Below are positions 59,584-64,000 of a stretch of DNA of 64,000 bases, piece after piece. The translations under genes were made by a program, and so were the position numbers. The notes under the pieces are model-generated. The model made no database searches. It saw only the letters and a list, made by a program, of their open reading frames with translations, and was not told the origin of the DNA. Origin of the DNA: Flagellimonas olearia (GTDB lineage: Bacteria; Bacteroidota; Bacteroidia; Flavobacteriales; Flavobacteriaceae); contig NZ_WELG01000002.1 in assembly GCF_009184425.1 (NCBI RefSeq), positions 806,001 to 870,000 on the forward strand, written 5' to 3'. The stretch's first letter is position 1; each line of letters opens with the position of its first letter.

Positions 59584-60323
59584 AAAAACCAATCATTTTG
59601 ATGGCACTTGCAGTAGCCTTTGCCTGCAAGGAAAAGCCCAAGGAGAATGCAACCGAAGAAGTTGCACAAGAGGTAACGCAAACACAGGAAGAAGCCACAT
59701 GGACCGTTTTGTTCGATGGCTCTTCATTTGACGGATGGCACGTGTATAATGGAGGTGAGGTAGGTGAGCCATGGAAACTGGAGGATGGTGCCATGGTATA
59801 CTATCCACCCAAGGAAAGAAAGAAGGGGGAAGTGTATGATCTCGTTACGGATAAGGATTACACCAATTTTGTATTGTCTTTGGAGTGGAAAATTTCCGAG
59901 GGTGGAAACAGCGGAATTTTCTATGGAATATTTGAAGATGAGAAATATGGGGCACCCTATGCAACAGGTCCGGAAATTCAAGTTTTGGATGATGAAGGCC
60001 ATCCTGATGGCAAGAACGGGACTACGCATCAAGCCGGAGCTTTATACGATATGATTGCTGTATCGGAAAAAACCGTAAAGCCTGTGGGCGAATGGAATCA
60101 AGTGGAGTTGACCATCAATCATGAAACCAATCAAGGGCAAGTGGCCCTCAATGGCAAAAAAGTTGTGGAGTTTCCAGTACATGGCCCGGAATGGGATGAG
60201 ATGGTTGCCAATTCCAAATTTAAAGGATGGGAAGGTTTTGGAGCCTATCAAACGGGAAAGATAGGGTTGCAGGATCACGGAAATGTTGTAGCGTTCAGAA
60301 ACATCAAAATAAAGGAACTGTAG
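59580..60323 (+). CDS. DUF1080 (3-keto-disaccharide hydrolase family) lipoprotein, copy 1
   Basis: A 247-residue lipoprotein (lipobox AFAC, Cys16) with a Glu/Gln-rich linker and one PF06439 domain. Signatures are LFDGSSFDGWHVYNGG, EGGNSGIFYGI, GPEIQVLDD and the final VVAFRNIKIKEL. By family it cleaves 3-keto glycosides in the periplasm after oxidation by a GMC- or Gfo-type enzyme. It overlaps the TIM-barrel gene by 4 bases and is followed one base later by a second DUF1080 gene, giving two differing hydrolases in tandem. Confidence 0.93.
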   Translation: MKKPIILMALAVAFACKEKPKENATEEVAQEVTQTQEEATWTVLFDGSSFDGWHVYNGGEVGEPWKLEDGAMVYYPPKERKKGEVYDLVTDKDYTNFVLSLEWKISEGGNSGIFYGIFEDEKYGAPYATGPEIQVLDDEGHPDGKNGTTHQAGALYDMIAVSEKTVKPVGEWNQVELTINHETNQGQVALNGKKVVEFPVHGPEWDEMVANSKFKGWEGFGAYQTGKIGLQDHGNVVAFRNIKIKEL

Positions 60324-60324
60324 T

Positions 60325-61080
60325 ATGATGATCAATAAGAATGCCTTTTTGGCCCTATGTGTCTTAACTGGGGCCTTTGCTTTCGGACAAGAGAAAGAAC
60401 CTACCCAACCTGAAGCTACAGAGATCTATGAACCCGTTCCTCCAAAAGTGGTTCCGGGAACCAACGGTGCGCCACCCAGTGACGCCATTGTTCTTTTTGA
60501 TGGCTCCAGTTTGAACAGCTGGATCGGCACCACGGACAGTACTGCTGCAAAATGGACGCTGAACAAGGATGGTAGCATGACCGTAAAGGACAAAACGGGC
60601 AATATCCAGACCCAACAGAATTTTGGGAGCATCCAACTGCACATAGAATGGAAGTCCCCTGCCCAAGTAAATGGAAAGGGACAAAGCCGTGCCAACAGCG
60701 GTATCTTTTTATCGGGTCTATATGAAGTACAGGTACTGGACAACAACGACAATGATACCTACGTGAACGGTCAGGTGGGGTCGGTGTATAAGCAGCATGT
60801 ACCCTTGGCCATGGCATCGGTGCCAACAGGGGAGTGGAATTCCTACGACATCATCTACCATGCCCCGGAGTTTGAAAAAGGGCAAAAAACCAAATCAGGG
60901 ACACTCACAGTGATCCAAAATGGGGTGTTGATCCAAGATCATGTAGAGATCAAGGGAACCACACCGTACATTGGGTGGCCCAAAAACCCTCCACATGGAA
61001 AGGGACCATTGATGTTGCAGGACCACCAAGACAATAGTAGGGTAAGCTATAGAAACATTTGGGTAAGGGAGCTGGACTAA
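60325..61080 (+). CDS. DUF1080 family exported protein, copy 2
   Basis: A 251-residue protein with a standard Sec signal (GAFAFGQ, about residue 22) and no lipobox. The PF06439 domain starts at LFDGSSLNSWIG and continues through ANSGIFLSGLYEVQVLD to SYRNIWVREL. It differs from copy 1 in the first strand and in the QVGSVYKQHVPLAMAS loop, implying a different substrate or a helper role. Both are consistent with concanavalin-like glycan-active enzymes. It is the last gene of its operon. The yicC promoter element follows 54 bases later. Confidence 0.93.
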   Translation: MMINKNAFLALCVLTGAFAFGQEKEPTQPEATEIYEPVPPKVVPGTNGAPPSDAIVLFDGSSLNSWIGTTDSTAAKWTLNKDGSMTVKDKTGNIQTQQNFGSIQLHIEWKSPAQVNGKGQSRANSGIFLSGLYEVQVLDNNDNDTYVNGQVGSVYKQHVPLAMASVPTGEWNSYDIIYHAPEFEKGQKTKSGTLTVIQNGVLIQDHVEIKGTTPYIGWPKNPPHGKGPLMLQDHQDNSRVSYRNIWVRELD

Positions 61081-61134
61081 AGTCACCCTATATCTTCAAC
61101 AAGCAGTAGTTAAAGGGCCAATACCTATTTTGGT

Positions 61135-61142
61135 TACCTTTG
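61135..61142 (+). promoter_or_regulatory. -7 promoter element (TACCTTTG) for the yicC-gmk-nadD operon
   Basis: A perfect TAnnTTTG match 19 bases upstream of the yicC ATG. No well-placed -33 TTG. Confidence 0.5.
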
Positions 61143-61161
61143 GCAAAATTTATCGTTTCAT

Positions 61162-62019
61162 ATGATTCAATCCATGACCGGCTTTGGAAAGCATGTTGTA
61201 CAGCTTCCATCAAAAAAAATTACGGTAGAGCTTAAATCGCTCAACAGTAAAAATTTGGATATCAACGCCAGAATTCCGCAAACCTTTAGGGAAAAGGAGC
61301 TGGAGCTCAGAAAGATGATAGCCGATGTCCTGATCAGGGGAAAGGTTGATCTAAGCCTTTACGTTGAAATTACCGGCGAAGAAACCACTGCGGAAGTAAA
61401 CCAAGGGGTGGTGAGGAAGTATATGGAACAGCTGTCGGCGATTGCCCAAGGAGACGATTTAAAGCTCTTGGAACTGGCATTGCGTATGCCGGACACCCTA
61501 AAAACGGATAAGAACGACATTGATGTTGAAGAGTACAAAGCTATCAAGGAAGCCCTTGACCAGGCCCTATCCAAGATAATCGAATTTAGAAATGAAGAAG
61601 GCAAGGTCTTGGAAAAGGATTTTGTGGAGCGTTTGGCCAACCTGAAAGCCTTGTTGGATAAGGTGAGATCCCTTGACCCTGAACGCTTGGCCAGTGTACG
61701 TGAGCGTTTGGAAAGAGCTGTTTCAGATCTAAAAGTGGAAGTGGATGAGAACCGTTTTGAGCAAGAGCTCATCTACTATTTGGAGAAGTATGACATTACG
61801 GAGGAAAAAGTACGTTTGGATAACCATTTGAATTATTTTGAAACCACCTTGAACTCCGACGATTCCAATGGCAAGAAACTGGGATTCATTTCCCAAGAAA
61901 TAGGAAGGGAGATCAATACCATTGGTTCCAAGGCCAATTATGCCCCCATGCAACAAGTGGTGGTGCAGATGAAGGATGAACTGGAGAAAATCAAGGAACA
62001 AATGCTGAATGTATTATGA
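61162..62019 (+). CDS. yicC: YicC/YloC family endoribonuclease
   Basis: A 285-residue protein of the YicC family, which shows endoribonuclease activity in characterised members. The start MIQSMTGFGK is the family signature, and the C-terminal DUF1732 part has NRFEQELIYYLEKYDITEE, GKKLGFISQEIGREINT and SKANYAP, in part. A central helical region (about 140-200) is rich in charged residues. The stop overlaps the start of the guanylate kinase gene (ATGA), as in many bacteria. It forms an operon with gmk and nadD. Confidence 0.95.
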   Translation: MIQSMTGFGKHVVQLPSKKITVELKSLNSKNLDINARIPQTFREKELELRKMIADVLIRGKVDLSLYVEITGEETTAEVNQGVVRKYMEQLSAIAQGDDLKLLELALRMPDTLKTDKNDIDVEEYKAIKEALDQALSKIIEFRNEEGKVLEKDFVERLANLKALLDKVRSLDPERLASVRERLERAVSDLKVEVDENRFEQELIYYLEKYDITEEKVRLDNHLNYFETTLNSDDSNGKKLGFISQEIGREINTIGSKANYAPMQQVVVQMKDELEKIKEQMLNVL

Positions 62020-62615
62020 CGCAAGGAGGGAAACTCATTATTTTTTCGGCCCCATCGGGAAGTGGGAAAACAACGATTGTAAAGTACTTGTTGGAACAAC
62101 CCGAACTGAACTTGGCCTTTTCAGTTTCGGCCACCTCCAGACCCCGAAGAGGTAAGGAAAAGCATGGGATAAATTATTACTTCATGTCCATTTCCGAGTT
62201 CAAGAGACACATAAAGGAAGATGACTTCTTGGAATGGGAAGAAGTATATCGCGATAATTTTTATGGCACTTTAAAGAGTGAGGTGGAACGTTTGTGGGCC
62301 GAAGGCAAGAATGTCATTTTTGATATTGATGTGGTCGGAGGGCTTCGTATCAAAAAGAAATTCCCCGAACAGACCTTGGCCGTTTTTGTGAAGCCACCCA
62401 GCGTGGACGAGTTGAAGATTCGACTAAAAAAGCGCAGTACCGAAAGTGAAGACAAGATCAATATGCGGGTGGCCAAGGCCTCGGTTGAATTGGCCACGGC
62501 TCCCCAGTTTGACCGGATCATCAAAAACTATGATTTGGATACCGCCCTTAAGGAGGCCCATGAATTGGTGGCGGAATATGTCGGGGCCAAGATTCCCGAT
62601 GCAAAAGAGGAATAG
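62016..62615 (+). CDS. gmk: Guanylate kinase
   Basis: A 199-residue kinase converting GMP to GDP with ATP. The P-loop GPSGSGKTT appears as APSGSGKTT (residues 12-20). The GMP-binding region has SVSATSRPRRGKEKHGINYYF, in part, and EWEEVYRDNFYGTL, and the lid includes RLKKRSTESEDKINMR. All are intact and the length is normal. It is translationally coupled with yicC, and nadD follows after 3 bases. Confidence 0.97.
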   Translation: MTQGGKLIIFSAPSGSGKTTIVKYLLEQPELNLAFSVSATSRPRRGKEKHGINYYFMSISEFKRHIKEDDFLEWEEVYRDNFYGTLKSEVERLWAEGKNVIFDIDVVGGLRIKKKFPEQTLAVFVKPPSVDELKIRLKKRSTESEDKINMRVAKASVELATAPQFDRIIKNYDLDTALKEAHELVAEYVGAKIPDAKEE

Positions 62616-62618
62616 CTT

Positions 62619-63203
62619 ATGAAGAAGGTAGGGCTCTTCTTTGGAACATTCAACCCCATTCATATAGGTCATTTGGTCATAGCGAACCATCTGGTGGAGT
62701 TTTCCGATTTAGATGAGGTTTGGTTTGTGATTACCCCGCAAAGTCCATTCAAGACCAAGCAATCGCTTTTGGATGACCACCATCGATACCAAATGGTATA
62801 TGAGGCCGTACAGGAATATCCCAAGTTGAAACCCAGCAAGATTGAGTTTGACCTGCCTCAGCCCAATTATACCGTAAATACTTTGGTGCATTTGGATGAA
62901 AGATATGGGGAAGACCATCAGTTTGCCCTGATTATGGGGGAGGACAACCTGAAAAGCTTCCATAAATGGAAAAACTATGAAACCATCTTGGAGCAGTATT
63001 CCCTATATGTCTACCCAAGGGTTTCCGCAGGGGAGGTGGAGCAGCAGTTCAAGAACCATCCTAAGGTAGTGCGGGTGGCTGCCCCCATCATGGAAATTTC
63101 ATCCACCTTTATCCGTAGGGAACATAAAAATGGCAAGAATATAAGGCCTTTGCTCCCCAATGCCGTTTGGAAATATATGGATGAGATGAACTTTTACCGT
63201 TAG
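62619..63203 (+). CDS. nadD: Nicotinate-nucleotide adenylyltransferase
   Basis: A 194-residue enzyme joining nicotinate mononucleotide with ATP to give deamido-NAD in NAD synthesis. The nucleotidyltransferase motif GTFNPIHIGH is at residues 9-18, and the C-terminal ISSTFIR motif binds the triphosphate. The middle has VWFVITPQSPFK, typical of NadD. It ends the yicC-gmk-nadD operon and converges with the gene at 63216. Confidence 0.96.
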   Translation: MKKVGLFFGTFNPIHIGHLVIANHLVEFSDLDEVWFVITPQSPFKTKQSLLDDHHRYQMVYEAVQEYPKLKPSKIEFDLPQPNYTVNTLVHLDERYGEDHQFALIMGEDNLKSFHKWKNYETILEQYSLYVYPRVSAGEVEQQFKNHPKVVRVAAPIMEISSTFIRREHKNGKNIRPLLPNAVWKYMDEMNFYR

Positions 63204-63215
63204 GAGGGTCTAAGG

Positions 63216-63935
63216 TCAACCTTTGGTAAGAATATCCGTTCCTAGATACTTGTCATCCTTGTTTAAATACCAAGCCCGAGTCTTGGGCATTTGTATCCCG
63301 TTGATTTCCTCCAATCTCTCCAAAAGGATGTATTCCCCGTCATTTTTGCTTTCATCATGGTAAAATTGGTACACTTCCATGGCATAGGTCTTCGGGTCAA
63401 AATAGAAATACCAGGTATCGCTTCCTACCTTTTCATCATATCGAACCTTTAGCACAAGGTATTCCTTACCCTGAAAGGATTTTACCTCCACTTTTTCGTC
63501 CAAGAGCGTCCCAGGGTCTTTTAGCTTCATGGGAAGCCCGTACAGATAAGTGTAGTAATTTTTCATGGTCTTTCCCCGTTCGCAGGATAGTCTCAATTTA
63601 TCTGCCTCAGCTTCCGAAAACTCCTTACTGCCGTTTAAGGTAATGGAGCAATTGCCCTTGCTCATATCATAGGTATAGGAATTGCCGTCCTGCTCCACAT
63701 CCAATACAAATTCTTGGTTGACAAAATCGGCTTTTATGGTACTCGTTCTCTTCGGCGCATTGGGAGACTCCATAATGACCTTGAAAGAGGCATCAAAATA
63801 GCTCCAGTTGTCATTGGGGTCATGGAAGGCAATGGCCCTTTCCAACACAGTGTTGGCTGTTGGTAATTCTTGGGAATTGCCAATCTGGACGGTTACCCAT
63901 GTAATTAGGAAGGAGAAAAATGCATGTTTGACCAT
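63216..63935 (-). CDS. Exported DUF6503-like protein
   Basis: A 239-residue protein with a Sec signal (about residues 1-21, ending NSQ). The mature part is strand-rich, with ATVKADFVNQEFVLDV-like strands (TIKADFVNQEFVLD), DTWYFYFDPKTYAMEVYQFYHDE and a final MPKTRAWYLNKDDKYLGTDI, all in part. This resembles the DUF6503 family, a LolA/LppX-like half-barrel often annotated as hypothetical in Flavobacteriia. Lipid or hydrophobic-ligand binding is a guess from the fold. A perfect 12-bp hairpin touches its start codon. Confidence 0.7.
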   Translation of the reverse strand: MVKHAFFSFLITWVTVQIGNSQELPTANTVLERAIAFHDPNDNWSYFDASFKVIMESPNAPKRTSTIKADFVNQEFVLDVEQDGNSYTYDMSKGNCSITLNGSKEFSEAEADKLRLSCERGKTMKNYYTYLYGLPMKLKDPGTLLDEKVEVKSFQGKEYLVLKVRYDEKVGSDTWYFYFDPKTYAMEVYQFYHDESKNDGEYILLERLEEINGIQMPKTRAWYLNKDDKYLGTDILTKG

Positions 63936-63963
63936 CTTGTACCTATTATTTATAGGTACAAGA
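63935..63963. repeat. Perfect inverted repeat abutting a start codon
   Basis: TCTTGTACCTAT (63935-63946) and ATAGGTACAAGA (63952-63963) are perfect 12-bp arms around a 5-base loop. On the minus strand the hairpin ends at the A of the ATG at 63935. A second inverted repeat, ACTTTAT/ATAAAGT (63968-63986, 5-base loop), lies just upstream. Confidence 0.7.
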
Positions 63964-64000
63964 TAGTACTTTATGTATGATAAAGTTGCTTACTGTTCCT

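Overview
The window looks like a chromosomal segment from a marine-type member of the Flavobacteriaceae (Bacteroidota). I infer this from the moderate GC content, TAnnTTTG-type -7 promoter elements, few Shine-Dalgarno sequences, a TonB receptor with a CarboxypepD_reg domain, many lipoproteins, LytTR regulators, a eukaryote-like class Ia ribonucleotide reductase, and a structured RNA resembling flavobacterial 6S RNA. The genus cannot be fixed from sequence alone; Muricauda or Allomuricauda relatives are plausible. I saw no rRNA, tRNA, CRISPR array, prophage or insertion sequence with a transposase.

Layout. 1-3.3 kb: a truncated DUF3050 gene, a MATE exporter and a lactonase-like lipoprotein. 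3.3-9.3 kb (minus strand): an exported beta-propeller, a small lipoprotein, a membrane LytTR regulator, a zinc-ribbon membrane protein and an SPFH-GYF protein (these last two resemble Bacillus YdjG/YdjI), then a P1 peptidase. 9.3-11.5 kb: a GC-richer pair, a Gfo/Idh/MocA oxidoreductase and a DUF1080 protein. 11.6-17.9 kb: two giant tandem BNR/VPS10-like exported proteins. 18-22.5 kb: HemJ-like protein, histidine kinase, crotonase and an exported protein of unknown function. 22.5-25.6 kb: twin collagen-like lipoproteins with matching upstream operator-like repeats, followed by a hotspot of dispersed palindromic repeats. 25.6-28.6 kb: a radical SAM protein and an ECF42-type sigma factor with its YCII/DGPF partner. 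28.6-35.6 kb: vanadium-haloperoxidase-like lipoprotein, a second Gfo/Idh protein, HD hydrolase, acyltransferase, bacilliredoxin, a TerB/DnaJ protein and PepSY. 35.6-45.1 kb: TonB receptor, HupE-like protein, dCMP deaminase, S41 protease, MarC, DUF3109 and a LytS/LytTR two-component pair. 45.4-49.7 kb: a candidate 6S RNA with terminator, then nrdB and nrdA.

49.8-61.1 kb is a sugar-oxidation cluster. Two GMC oxidoreductases on the minus strand (one with a gluconate-dehydrogenase-subunit-3-like partner) each diverge from a plus-strand operon that starts with a sugar phosphate isomerase/epimerase-type TIM barrel. The plus-strand genes add a nucleoside/sugar permease, a Gfo/Idh oxidoreductase and two DUF1080 (3-keto-disaccharide hydrolase family) proteins. 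Together they fit a periplasmic pathway in which a glycoside is oxidised to a 3-keto sugar, cleaved, imported and reduced. 61.1-63.2 kb is a housekeeping operon (yicC, gmk, nadD), followed by an exported DUF6503-like protein whose start codon abuts a strong hairpin.
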